A DNA stretch of 64,000 bases from Taibaiella sp. (GTDB lineage: Bacteria > Bacteroidota > Bacteroidia > Chitinophagales > Chitinophagaceae), in the NCBI GenBank assembly GCA_016786705.1, contig JAEUVV010000011.1, forward strand, positions 186,001 through 250,000, in the 5' to 3' direction. The translations under genes and the position numbers were made by a program. Numbering within the stretch: the first letter of the stretch is position 1; each line of letters begins with the position of its first letter. A model generated the notes under the pieces. That model ran no database searches. It saw only the letters and a program-made list of their open reading frames with translations, and was not told where the DNA came from. Shown here piece after piece: positions 24,922 to 33,922 of this stretch.

Positions 24922-25073
24922 AATTACTTTGAATTTTATAGATATTAAAAAAGATACGCGAAATTAAGCTAAGCGACCCAATTTAAACAGGCTTTACCAT
25001 AAAATTTTATCGAATCCGGCCAAATGTTATGCTAAGCTGGTATATCCTGCTATATCAGGCAGAACATGTTCTA

Positions 25074-27191
25074 TTAACGCAGCAACATCAGGTCTCCTTT
25101 TTTCTGGAAACGGTTTTCACCGCTGCCTTTATTCAGCTGGATATAGTAAAAATATACATCCTGTGCCACCGGAACACCTTCAAAATAGCCATCCCAGGGT
25201 TTATGAACATCATAACTTTCAAACACCAGCTGCCCCCAACGATTAAATATACGGAGTATATAACCGTTTACCGGGCAGTCTTCAGAACGGATCACCCCAA
25301 AGTAATCATTCTTCCCGTCATTATTCGGGCTAAAGGCAGTAGGTATCGCCACTTCACAATCGCAATAATACTGAGCGACAGTTACCTGGTCGGCGAAAGT
25401 ACCGCACTGCGGATGGCTGAGCACCACTTCATAAGTTCCCGGTGCGTTTACCCTTATTTTTTTGTCGGTACTCCCTGTGCTCCAGAGAATACCGGTATTG
25501 GGTGGCGGATCTACTTCATAGCTCAGGTCAATCGGGTCCCCCGCACAAAAACTTGTATCATCACCGATAGCTGCATATAAGGTAAGCAGGTTGATATGCA
25601 CTGTATCTCTGACCACACATCCGTTAATCACCGCTTCTATACTTACCGTACTGTTACCGGTAACCTGGTAAGCCGGAGTGCTGCTACCATCACCCCAGCG
25701 GAACGAGGAAGGCACCCCTTCAAAGGCAGGGGCAAGCAGGAAGCTGCCGCACACGGAGGTATCTGCACCTAGGCTCACACTCCCGGTTTTTATACGCACT
25801 TTAAGTGTATCCACGTATAACGCACAATTTTTGGTATAGTAAACCCAATATACCCCGGCGGTATTTATGATTCTCTGCGCGCCTGCAAGTCCATCATTCC
25901 AATGATAGTCTACCCCTCCGGTTCTGGCAGTAACGGTAACCTGATCTCCATTGCAGATCAGCGTGTCTTTCCAGGCAATACTAAAGGTATCGCCGGTCAG
26001 CATCATAGGTTTCATGACCGTATTCTGCAAAGCATAGTTCACATTTGTTCCGGTCAGCAAGCTGGTACTCTGTACACTTAGTCCGGCAGCTGCACCTAAG
26101 AGGTCCGGGTTTTCAATAGTACCCAACTTCGAAATATATCCGCCGTTCAGGTAAATCTTTCCATTAGGCCCTAACTGTAACTGGCTAAGCGAAGCATTGC
26201 AGGGCCCTAAAAAGAATTTACTGGATCTTATCTGTGCTATGGTCGGCAAGGCCAGGTTGTATTGGTTAAAAGCTTTCAGGCCGATCGCTGCGGCACAGTT
26301 ACTGGCATACAGCTTTTTACTGTCCGGCGAGAAACTTACGCCATAAAATCCATAAGCATCATTGGAGGAATCTACAACACCTTTGGCAACTATGATTCCG
26401 GTATTGTTATTAAAACTGTAGAGTTCCACCAGATTGCCTTTAAAATAAGCGGCGGCCAATTGTTTAAAATCCGGGGATACCGCCAGCTGGCCTACATTGT
26501 AAAAATTGTTACCCTGGTAGCCCTGGTTACCTGATCCGCCCGGCCCCACATAGCCCTGCACACCGGTCTGTGAAATAACCGGTGAGGTATTCAACCCGCC
26601 GGCATCAATTCTATAGGCCTTAAACACGGGGCTGATCCTCCCGTGTAAAACGACCCAGATCCCACCACAGGCAGGCACCGCGATCATATGTTCCGAAAAG
26701 CCGGTGTCAATTAAAGTATGTGCCGTTCCGGGAACAATATCTCCAAGGCCATTATTCAAGGTCATATCAACCACCGAATAATAAAGCTTGCCGCCTTCAT
26801 TATTGGCCAGCTCCTGGGCACTTAAAGAGAATACATAATATTTATTATTGTCATTGATAAAAGGAACTATCAGTGCCCCCTGGACCGTACTCTGCGTCAC
26901 ATTGACCAGCGGCGCCGGGAATATAGGATTGGCCGAAGGCATTGGATTATTGTTGACGTCCCATATCCGGTTACCATCTGTATAAAACCTGAGATTGCCA
27001 TTGGCATCTGCTACAGATTGTGCGCATTCAAGCGCCGACATTACACTGGTAGTGGCCGACAGGGTATTAAAATTAAAACCCGCGCCGCCGCCAAATTTCC
27101 AGATACTGTTTTCCGGGATGTTATACTGTGCCCTCGCCATACAAGCTAATAACAACAGGGGCAGAACTATTAAATAGGAATAATATTTCAT
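25074..27191 (-). CDS. Gliding-motility-associated C-terminal (CHU_C) protein, type B T9SS cargo
   Basis: 705 residues. The signal peptide (MKYYSYLIVLPLLLLACMARAQ) precedes a WD40/beta-propeller-like region of about 370 residues (SVADANGNLRFYTDGNRIWD, PDFKQLAAAYFKGNLVELYSF, SPDSKKLYASN). Ig/PKD-like modules follow (SLGADTSVCGSFLLAP, AIGDDTSFCAGDPIDLSY). The C-terminal ~85 residues (IPTAFSPNNDGKNDYFGV ... IFNRWGQLVFES ... PWDGYFEG) form the CHU_C/type B T9SS sorting domain. Type B proteins are exported by T9SS with help of PorP/SprF-like proteins and often polymerise at the surface. It lies 68 bp after the FISUMP gene on the same strand. Confidence 0.88.
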   Translation of the reverse strand: MKYYSYLIVLPLLLLACMARAQYNIPENSIWKFGGGAGFNFNTLSATTSVMSALECAQSVADANGNLRFYTDGNRIWDVNNNPMPSANPIFPAPLVNVTQSTVQGALIVPFINDNNKYYVFSLSAQELANNEGGKLYYSVVDMTLNNGLGDIVPGTAHTLIDTGFSEHMIAVPACGGIWVVLHGRISPVFKAYRIDAGGLNTSPVISQTGVQGYVGPGGSGNQGYQGNNFYNVGQLAVSPDFKQLAAAYFKGNLVELYSFNNNTGIIVAKGVVDSSNDAYGFYGVSFSPDSKKLYASNCAAAIGLKAFNQYNLALPTIAQIRSSKFFLGPCNASLSQLQLGPNGKIYLNGGYISKLGTIENPDLLGAAAGLSVQSTSLLTGTNVNYALQNTVMKPMMLTGDTFSIAWKDTLICNGDQVTVTARTGGVDYHWNDGLAGAQRIINTAGVYWVYYTKNCALYVDTLKVRIKTGSVSLGADTSVCGSFLLAPAFEGVPSSFRWGDGSSTPAYQVTGNSTVSIEAVINGCVVRDTVHINLLTLYAAIGDDTSFCAGDPIDLSYEVDPPPNTGILWSTGSTDKKIRVNAPGTYEVVLSHPQCGTFADQVTVAQYYCDCEVAIPTAFSPNNDGKNDYFGVIRSEDCPVNGYILRIFNRWGQLVFESYDVHKPWDGYFEGVPVAQDVYFYYIQLNKGSGENRFQKKGDLMLLR

Positions 27192-27211
27192 GCTGATAGA
27201 ATTGTAAATAA

Positions 27212-27233
27212 CACCCGGGAATTGCCCCGGGTG
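27212..27233 (-). terminator. GC-rich hairpin between two T9SS cargo genes
   Basis: Perfect arms CACCCGGG (27212-27219) and CCCGGGTG (27226-27233). A T run follows on the plus strand (CTATTTTTC), with a weaker ATTT on the minus strand, so function as a minus-strand terminator is uncertain. Confidence 0.45.
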
Positions 27234-27259
27234 CTATTTTTCATGAATAATTGCTGCTA

Positions 27260-29035
27260 TTATTTAAGCACGTTTAGTTTTAACCGGGCCACTCCTTTAT
27301 CTGTATAAATATTTATAAAATACAGGCCGTTAGCCAGGTGGCTTACCTCTAAAGTGTTGACCATTTTATCTTTTACTATCAGTTCCTGGCCTAAGGTATT
27401 AGTCAGGCTAATCTTTTGAATGCTGATCGCCTGCTCAAAATCCAGGAAAACAAGTTTGGAAGCCGGGTTGGGGAACAGGCTGATGCCCAATTGCGCCGCA
27501 TCCAGGTAAGGGATGCCCGATGGCGTTATTACGATCGTTTTGGTCAAAGTAAGATCACCACAGTCATTGGCAATCACCACCGTAACGGTATATGTTCCGG
27601 CCTGGGTATACTGATGCTCCGGCTCAGCGCTGGTGGAAGTAGCTCCGTTATCGCCAAAACTCCATAAATAACTGTCGGCCCCCTGGGCATTGATTACGCT
27701 GAAGCTGTAATTATTATCAATATCCCCGATAGCCTCTATGGCATCAGCGGTAGGCGCTGTTAATACTGTTACATCAATAGTGTCCTCTCCGGTACAGCCA
27801 TTAGCTGCTGTTACTAATACAGAGTATTGTCCGGTGGCATTTACATCAGTAGTTTGTGTAGTCGCATTATTACTCCAGGTATAAGTAGCCCCTGTACCGG
27901 CATCGCCAGCATCCAGGGTCAATACATTACCCGCGCAGAAGCTGGTGTCATTGCCCAGGTCGATCTCAAGGTGCTGGATACTCACCTGCACTGTATCCGA
28001 ACTGGCACTTTGACTGGAGGCGGTACAGGTTACCATACAGCGGTATTCCATACCGGCAGTAAGATTAGTAACTGCATAGCTGGTATTGGTAGCGCCGGAT
28101 ATATCAGTAAAAGCACCCGTACCTGCAGGGCGGGATTGCCATTGGTAACTGATATCAGCCCCGATAGTTGCCCCGGTCAATGAAAGGTTGGTCGTTCCAC
28201 CGGTACATACTTCGGTAAGAGAAGCAATGGCAGCTCCGCCACTGGGCGTTCCGGTACAGGCTATCACTTCTTTAATACAGCGACAGCTTCCGGCATATCC
28301 CCTTGACCAATAATTTACAACAGCACCATTGAATATAGCATAAGGGTAAACTTCTGAAAAGTTTGTTGCCGTCCAGTATAAATTAGCAAAACCTGCCTGT
28401 TGTATACTGCCATTAGCACCGTTCCGGTGACCGGCATAAGGTAGTTTTAAATTGGAACTGAAGCCGCTGGCAAGGTTTGTAATATTCTCCGCTGCTCTTA
28501 AGGCATCCCATTCTGCTTTGCTGGGCATTCTCCAGCCGCCGCCTAAAGCCGAGCAAGGGTCGGTGCCATTCGTGGCGGTGGGGGCGCCTGCAGCCCAGGT
28601 ATCTGAAACCTGGGGATTACCGGCCGGGCTTGTAGTAGCAGAGCCACCCCACCAGAGCGGCTGTACACTATTTCTTAAAAAGTTAGGATTGCCTGCTGCG
28701 ATACCTGCCGGCGTATTATTAGTTAAGGTAGACACCTGCTGGTTGACACTGCTGCGCAACTGGTGCCCGTCAGCCCATCTACCCCATTGAAAGAGGTGAC
28801 CATAAGAAGCGGTATCGGTAGCCGAAGTAGCTACCTGGCCGGAGCCCAGGTTTTGCTGTAGCCATATTTTCCCGTCGGCGGCCCTAACAGAAGTATGGGT
28901 TACCGATTGTCCATTATAAGTAAAGGTAACCGAACCAGTACTACCGATCGTAGCTCCCGGGTCCTGAGCCTTCAACTGGGGCATGCCTAAAAAAAGCATC
29001 CCTAAAATTTGTAATGTCTTTTTCATTTTTTCCAT
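27260..29035 (-). CDS. FISUMP-domain secreted protein with PKD module and type A T9SS sorting domain
   Basis: 591 residues (588 if the second Met, at 29026, is used). The signal peptide ends near LKAQ. The N-terminal half contains the Fibrobacter succinogenes major paralogous (FISUMP) domain: VRAADGKIWLQQNLGS, YGHLFQWGRWADGHQ, GGWRMPSKAEWDALRAAE, LPYAGHRNG and a cysteine pair near CRCIKEV. An Ig-like module (YQWQSRPAGTGAFTDISGAT), a module starting IDLGNDTSFC, a PKD module (WSFGDNGATS) and a type A sorting domain (LFPNPASKLVFLDFE ... GLYFINIYTDKG) follow. The FISUMP domain has a C-type-lectin/SUMF-like look, but its ligand is unknown. Probably surface-exposed. Confidence 0.85.
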   Translation of the reverse strand: MEKMKKTLQILGMLFLGMPQLKAQDPGATIGSTGSVTFTYNGQSVTHTSVRAADGKIWLQQNLGSGQVATSATDTASYGHLFQWGRWADGHQLRSSVNQQVSTLTNNTPAGIAAGNPNFLRNSVQPLWWGGSATTSPAGNPQVSDTWAAGAPTATNGTDPCSALGGGWRMPSKAEWDALRAAENITNLASGFSSNLKLPYAGHRNGANGSIQQAGFANLYWTATNFSEVYPYAIFNGAVVNYWSRGYAGSCRCIKEVIACTGTPSGGAAIASLTEVCTGGTTNLSLTGATIGADISYQWQSRPAGTGAFTDISGATNTSYAVTNLTAGMEYRCMVTCTASSQSASSDTVQVSIQHLEIDLGNDTSFCAGNVLTLDAGDAGTGATYTWSNNATTQTTDVNATGQYSVLVTAANGCTGEDTIDVTVLTAPTADAIEAIGDIDNNYSFSVINAQGADSYLWSFGDNGATSTSAEPEHQYTQAGTYTVTVVIANDCGDLTLTKTIVITPSGIPYLDAAQLGISLFPNPASKLVFLDFEQAISIQKISLTNTLGQELIVKDKMVNTLEVSHLANGLYFINIYTDKGVARLKLNVLK

Positions 29036-29193
29036 CTTTAATTTTAATGATAAGGTAATCTCAGCATTGCTTTCGCAGCTGATTTTTCATTATACTAAAA
29101 CTATAGAATGGAATGCGGATACTTTCATTTAGTGCCCGGACAAAAGTATGGACAATTGACTATAAATTGTAAACCATCAACATACAAAGAAAA

Positions 29194-30885
29194 CTAAATC
29201 ATATATATCATCTCATCTAATGAAGTATCCTCTTCTAAAGAGAGCTTTTTCTTTAGCCGGTACCTGGCCTTGCGCACCGAATCCGCAGAAATGCCCAGCA
29301 TAGAAGCAGATTCCTTAATGGAAAACTTTAATTTGATCAGGGTAATGAGCCGCACCTCAGCCGGTGTCAGATTTGGAAAGATCACATTTAATTTTGTAAA
29401 AAAGTGTTGATGCACCTGCTCTACCAGGCTGGTAAACTCAAGCCAGCCTTCCTCCGTGATCAGGCTGGCCTGCTCTATCCGGGAAGCCAGCTCGATATCT
29501 ATGGCTTGCTGTTGTGTTCCTGTCTGTTGGTCCGAGCGATATTGTTCTATCTGTTCCTGTAATTCCTCGAGTAACTGGTTTTTGGTCCTGATATTTTCCA
29601 GATAGTTTTCTAATTGCTTCCTGGCATTTTCCAGGTTTAGAGTATAGATTTTTTGCTCTGCCTTTCTTGCCTTCCTATGGCCATTGAGCACAAGCAAAAC
29701 AAAAAGCAATACCGCAATAATGATGACGATGATTAAATTCCGGACCAGTAACTGGCGTTGCCGCTCACTTTCTACCAGCTGCATTTTAGCCGCGTGCATA
29801 TTACTGGCCACTTTCAGTTCCGTTCCCAGGAAAGTTGAGATCGTCGCCCTGGCCTCACTGCTCAGTTTATTAGAATAATAAGTAAATGAATCAATACTTT
29901 TTACATATTCAGGCCAGTCGCCTTTTTGAGAAAACCATTTGGATAATTGTTCGAAATATTCTTTTTTGGCTCCATAACTTCCGCAGTGACAATGCCGGGC
30001 AATACTGTCCGCTATTTTTAAGGCAATACCTGCGCTATCATTGATCTTTAAATTCAGGTAAGACTTTGCCTTCATGATCTGCACCGCGATAGCGCTTTCC
30101 CACCGCTCATAGCGGATACTGCCCTCATAGTCTTTGCCCAGGAACTCAAGCGCATTTTTATAATCACCATGTTTCAGGTAAATCGTGCCGATATTGCCCA
30201 GCATACTTACGATCTCGGCGCTGTCTCCAAGCTGTTTAATAATTTCCAATGCTTTGAAGCTGGCTTTAAGTGCATCGCCGGTTTTGCCCAGGTTAAAATA
30301 AGTTAGGCCTATATTACCCCAGCAATAGTATTCATCCAGCTTATCACAGAAATTATATTGAGCGGCTTTCTGAAGCAGCTGCAAGGCAAATTCCGGCTCC
30401 CCGTTATCAATATAGATTTGTCCCATAAAGGAGTAATAGGACCCGATACCGGGGAATTTTTCGGCCATGCCTTTATCACCTAGTAGTTCTTTGGTATGCA
30501 GTATGAGTTCAATGCCCTCCGTCTTTTTGTACTGTTTGTAAAGTATAACGGCTGCTTTAAACTGAACAAACGCTACTGCAAGATCGTAATCTTTATGTTG
30601 CAGATCGGCCATTAAATCATTTAATGCTGGTAGCAGCAGTGTGTCCGAAGGCTTGCCCGATACTTGCTTTTGTATCTTTAATAATGCATTGGCGTTATCC
30701 TTCAGCTTCCCCTTAGCAGAAAAGGGGACATTGTCCTTCTGGGAAATGGCGCATAAATGTGCCTCCCAATAACGCAACAGTTCAGTCTCGTTATTTACCT
30801 GCTCCTGGCCCCATACCGGCATGGAGCTCAGGCAACAAAAAATAAATAGCAGATATAAAGGATTTAAAATTCCTTTCATGTACAT
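29194..30885 (-). CDS. TPR-repeat transmembrane regulator with C-terminal LuxR-type helix-turn-helix
   Basis: 563 residues (or 561 from the Met at 30879). A signal peptide is followed by about 330 residues of tetratricopeptide-type helices (FSFMGQIYIDNGEPEFALQLL-type spacing, GNIGLTYFNLGKTGDALKA, LGNIGTIYLKHGDYKNALEF). A single membrane helix lies near residues 388-405 (LIIVIIIAVLLFVLLVL). A coiled coil follows (LENARKQLENYLENIRTKNQ), then a DNA-binding domain (LTPAEVRLITLIKLKFSIKE ... ISADSVRKARYRLKKKL). This topology, periplasmic TPR sensor linked through the membrane to a cytoplasmic LuxR-like HTH, is common in Bacteroidota. No histidine kinase or receiver domain is present. Targets are unknown; the downstream T9SS cargo genes are plausible candidates only by proximity. 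Confidence 0.82.
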   Translation of the reverse strand: MYMKGILNPLYLLFIFCCLSSMPVWGQEQVNNETELLRYWEAHLCAISQKDNVPFSAKGKLKDNANALLKIQKQVSGKPSDTLLLPALNDLMADLQHKDYDLAVAFVQFKAAVILYKQYKKTEGIELILHTKELLGDKGMAEKFPGIGSYYSFMGQIYIDNGEPEFALQLLQKAAQYNFCDKLDEYYCWGNIGLTYFNLGKTGDALKASFKALEIIKQLGDSAEIVSMLGNIGTIYLKHGDYKNALEFLGKDYEGSIRYERWESAIAVQIMKAKSYLNLKINDSAGIALKIADSIARHCHCGSYGAKKEYFEQLSKWFSQKGDWPEYVKSIDSFTYYSNKLSSEARATISTFLGTELKVASNMHAAKMQLVESERQRQLLVRNLIIVIIIAVLLFVLLVLNGHRKARKAEQKIYTLNLENARKQLENYLENIRTKNQLLEELQEQIEQYRSDQQTGTQQQAIDIELASRIEQASLITEEGWLEFTSLVEQVHQHFFTKLNVIFPNLTPAEVRLITLIKLKFSIKESASMLGISADSVRKARYRLKKKLSLEEDTSLDEMIYMI

Positions 30886-30954
30886 TTCAGGTTATCAAAC
30901 AGCTCACAAACTACAGAAAATTTGATCAATTCCGGTTGTACCAATTAGGTAATT

Positions 30955-30995
30955 TTATTAAAAAAGCAGCAATCATTATTCTGATTACTGCTTTT
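30955..30995 (-). terminator. Terminator after the Tyr/Gly-rich secreted protein gene
   Basis: Arms AAAAGCAGCAATCA (30962-30975) and TGATTACTGCTTTT (30982-30995) pair with one mismatch; on the minus strand the stem runs into TTTTTTAAT. Confidence 0.8.
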
Positions 30996-31019
30996 CATTA
31001 TATTAATTAGGAGTATATA

Positions 31020-32126
31020 TTATCTTCTATATCCACCGCCGCCTCTGGAACCGCCACCGCCTGAGCCGCCGCCAAATCCACCTCCACGGCTGCCGCCACC
31101 ACCGCTATTAAAATTGCTGCGGGAAGGAGCAGGTGAAGGAGCAGAGTAAGAACGGGATGGAGCAGGACTGCCGGAGCCTTCATAACTGCGGGACGGCCTG
31201 GTAGATTCACGTGGAGCTACCCTATTAGGCCGGTCGGATTGATAATTTCTTTCACGACCTGGTTGCGAACCTCTGTTGAAATTGTTATTATCAACCTCTC
31301 TTGTTCTGCGGGAACCTTCATTTATTCTTATTCCATTATTATTTCCAGGAACACGATCACGCGTATAACCGCTTCTTGGCCCTTGGTTTATAACACCATT
31401 TCTTCCTGAGCGGGAAGGCACATTGGAATTAATGCCCATATCCCCTCTTCTTCTGTAACTATCTCTGCCGGAGCCTACAGTTCCCGGGTTAGGCCTGATA
31501 CCATTTGATCCACGGTAACCACCAACGGTGCTACCGTAACTTCTTCTCGGGCCATAGTTTACCCCTCTGCGGTTGCCATAGTCGAATACGTTACCATATC
31601 CCCAACCGTAGCCGTTGCCCCAACCATATCCCCAACCGGTGTAGCCAAAGCCGCCGCCCCAGCCCCAGCCCATGTAAGGACGGTTCCAATAGTTGAAGCC
31701 ATTATAACCCCACCAGTTGCACATACCCCAGCCGGAATTCCAGTAGGGACTGCCCCAGGACCATCCTAAACTAATACCCCATCCCATACGGTATGGGCTG
31801 TAATACCAGGGGTCCATATAAACGGGCATAGCCCAGTAGGGACTAAATACAGGGCTCCAGTAATTATAACCGGCGTAAACATCATTAAATCTGCGGAATC
31901 GTGTTGTGTAGGAATCATCATCATAATCAATATATCCATCACCGTATTCATCATTATAACTATCATTAGTATAATTATCCTGACTGTACCGTTGATCCTG
32001 CTCGTATCTTGTGCTACGGTTACCATTAGTAGACCCCGAATTAGAATAAGGGTCATCAGCATACTGTGCAAGGGCAGCGCTGCCACTCAACATTAATGCC
32101 AAACCGGTGATAAATAACTGTTTCAT
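31020..32126 (-). CDS. Secreted low-complexity protein, Tyr/Trp/Gly-rich with Arg/Ser/Gly tail
   Basis: 368 residues with a signal peptide (MKQLFITGLALMLSGSAALA). The next ~50 residues are rich in Asp, Tyr and Asn (YDDDSYTTRFRRFND). Residues about 75-190 are rich in Trp, Tyr and Gly (YSPYRMGWGISLGWSWG, GWGWGGGFGYTGWGYGWGNG). The C-terminal ~170 residues are basic and rich in Arg, Ser, Pro and Gly, ending in a poly-Gly/Arg stretch. No folded catalytic domain is seen. Similar compositions occur in abundant Bacteroidota envelope proteins annotated only as prolin-rich or vitellogenin-like. No T9SS domain is present, so periplasmic or outer-membrane association is more likely. The arginine-rich tail could bind nucleic acid or polyanions; this is speculation. 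Confidence 0.65.
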   Translation of the reverse strand: MKQLFITGLALMLSGSAALAQYADDPYSNSGSTNGNRSTRYEQDQRYSQDNYTNDSYNDEYGDGYIDYDDDSYTTRFRRFNDVYAGYNYWSPVFSPYWAMPVYMDPWYYSPYRMGWGISLGWSWGSPYWNSGWGMCNWWGYNGFNYWNRPYMGWGWGGGFGYTGWGYGWGNGYGWGYGNVFDYGNRRGVNYGPRRSYGSTVGGYRGSNGIRPNPGTVGSGRDSYRRRGDMGINSNVPSRSGRNGVINQGPRSGYTRDRVPGNNNGIRINEGSRRTREVDNNNFNRGSQPGRERNYQSDRPNRVAPRESTRPSRSYEGSGSPAPSRSYSAPSPAPSRSNFNSGGGGSRGGGFGGGSGGGGSRGGGGYRR

Positions 32127-32233
32127 AATAAATAAACTCGTTTTAAGGTTATGCTTTACAGCATTTTTGAGCTCCGGGCAATACTCCTGATTTTAAATTC
32201 AACACAGCTTACCAAGATGCCATTCAAAAATAC

Positions 32234-32241
32234 TACTTTTG
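32234..32241 (+). promoter_or_regulatory. Candidate -7 element of the proS promoter
   Basis: TACTTTTG matches the Bacteroidota -7 consensus TAnnTTTG exactly. It lies 55 bp before the proS start. A clear -33 TTG was not found at the expected distance. Confidence 0.5.
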
Positions 32242-32296
32242 CGCTTAATATTATAATATATACTTAGACTTTAACTAATCATAAAAGGTTTAATCA

Positions 32297-33775
32297 ATGA
32301 GTAAAGAAATTACAGCAAGAGCGGTAGATTATTCGCAATGGTATAATGATCTGATTATCAAAGGAGAATTAGCTGATTATTCTGCCGTTCGCGGTTGCAT
32401 GGTCATCAAGCCTTACGGCTTTGGCCTGTGGGAAAACATGCGGGACGTCCTGGACAAGATGTTCAAGGATACCGGGCATGTGAATGCATACTTCCCGCTA
32501 TTTGTCCCCAAAAGCCTGTTTGAGGCGGAGGAAAAAAATGCGGAAGGCTTTGCCAAGGAATGCGCTGTGGTTACTCACTACCGGTTAAAAACGGACCCGG
32601 ACAATAAAGGAAAACTGATCGTTGACCCCGAAGCCAAACTGGAGGAAGAATTAGTCGTAAGGCCTACTTCTGAAGCGATCATCTGGAATACGTATAAAAA
32701 CTGGATACAATCTTACCGGGATTTGCCTATTTTGATCAATCAATGGGCAAATGTGGTGCGCTGGGAAATGCGTACCCGCTTATTCCTCCGTACCGCCGAG
32801 TTTTTATGGCAGGAGGGTCATACCGCACATGCTACAGAACAGGAAGCGGTAGAAGAAACCGTAAAAATGCTGCATGTCTATGCCGATTTCGTGGAAAATT
32901 ACATGGCCCTGCCGGTAATTAAAGGGGTAAAGTCTGCCAATGAGCGTTTTGCAGGTGCCGTTGATACTTATTGTATCGAAGCCATGATGCAGGATGGTAA
33001 GGCTTTACAGGCCGGTACTTCCCACTTCCTGGGGCAGAATTTCGCCAAAGCATTTGATGTACGGTTTAGCGATAAAGACAATAACTATGATTATGTATGG
33101 GCAACCTCCTGGGGCGTATCTACCCGCCTGATTGGTGCACTGGTAATGGCGCATAGTGATGATGAAGGCTTGATCTTACCGCCACGCATTGCTCCTTTAC
33201 AAGTAGTCATCGTACCTATTTATAAAGGCGAGGAGCAAAAAGCCATGATCGATGAAAAAGTGGACACCGTTGTTAAAGAACTGAAGGCAAAAGGCATCCG
33301 TGTAAAATATGATGATGCCGATAATGCGCGCCCGGGCTGGAAATTTGCGGAATGGGAAAAGAAAGGCGTACCGGTACGTTTAACTTTCGGGGCACGTGAT
33401 ATTGTAAACGGCATCGTGGAAATTGCGCGCAGAGATACCTCTGAAAAGCAAAATCATAATCTTGAAGGTTTAGCAGGCACTATTGAAGCGCTGCTGGAGG
33501 ATATCCAGCACAACATGTTCCATAAAGCGAAAACTTTCCGTGATGATAATATCCGTAAGGTGGATACCTGGGACGAGTTTGTAAAAACATTGGATGAGCA
33601 GCCGGGCTTCATTGCCGCACACTGGGACGGTACTCCTGAAACGGAAGAAAAAATCAAGGAATTAACGAAAGCTACTATTCGCTGTATTCCTCTGGACAAT
33701 CCACAGGAAGCTGGTAAATGTATCCTTACCGGCAACCCGAGCAAAGAAAGAGTATTGTTCGCCAGAGCCTATTAA
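32297..33775 (+). CDS. proS: Prolyl-tRNA synthetase (short, eukaryote/archaeal-like type)
   Basis: 492 residues, the length of the type without the editing (INS) domain inserted in the catalytic core. The class II motifs are visible: [18 protein letters not shown] near motif 1, [26 protein letters not shown] (motif 2), and motif 3 in [21 protein letters not shown]. The anticodon-binding domain ([12 protein letters not shown]) and the C-terminal zinc-binding-like extension follow. RPTSEAIIW contacts the substrate. It charges tRNA-Pro in the cytoplasm. It is transcribed alone, with its own TAnnTTTG element upstream and a long inverted repeat downstream. Confidence 0.95.
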   Translation: MSKEITARAVDYSQWYNDLIIKGELADYSAVRGCMVIKPYGFGLWENMRDVLDKMFKDTGHVNAYFPLFVPKSLFEAEEKNAEGFAKECAVVTHYRLKTDPDNKGKLIVDPEAKLEEELVVRPTSEAIIWNTYKNWIQSYRDLPILINQWANVVRWEMRTRLFLRTAEFLWQEGHTAHATEQEAVEETVKMLHVYADFVENYMALPVIKGVKSANERFAGAVDTYCIEAMMQDGKALQAGTSHFLGQNFAKAFDVRFSDKDNNYDYVWATSWGVSTRLIGALVMAHSDDEGLILPPRIAPLQVVIVPIYKGEEQKAMIDEKVDTVVKELKAKGIRVKYDDADNARPGWKFAEWEKKGVPVRLTFGARDIVNGIVEIARRDTSEKQNHNLEGLAGTIEALLEDIQHNMFHKAKTFRDDNIRKVDTWDEFVKTLDEQPGFIAAHWDGTPETEEKIKELTKATIRCIPLDNPQEAGKCILTGNPSKERVLFARAY

Positions 33776-33793
33776 TCCTTATCATTTAAAAAA

Positions 33794-33837
33794 TTTTGGC
33801 CAACAGGTTATCGTAAATCATAACCTGTTGGCCAAAA
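33794..33837. repeat. Perfect 18-bp inverted repeat downstream of proS
   Basis: Arms TTTTGGCCAACAGGTTAT (33794-33811) and ATAACCTGTTGGCCAAAA (33820-33837), 8-nt loop, 18 bp after the proS stop. The plus strand continues with AAAA rather than T, so a standard intrinsic terminator for proS would have to use the T residues inside the stem's 5' arm on the other strand. A terminator function for proS is possible but atypical. Confidence 0.7.
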
Positions 33838-33922
33838 AAATGTCATAAAACATAGAAATAATGAGTATATAAAATCTATATTCGCAAAAATTATGAGAAA
33901 GATTTTAAATTAATAATAGTTT

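Noticed and set aside
31007..31210. Ala/Val/Leu-rich open frame on the minus strand inside the Tyr/Gly-rich protein gene
   Set aside because: It is the shifted frame of a GC-rich Gly/Arg repeat region, overlaps the real gene fully and has no start context of its own.
31200..31215. TTCACGTGGA-like stretch resembling parS
   Set aside because: It is only a partial match to the parS palindrome, lies inside a coding region far from parAB, and is probably coincidence.
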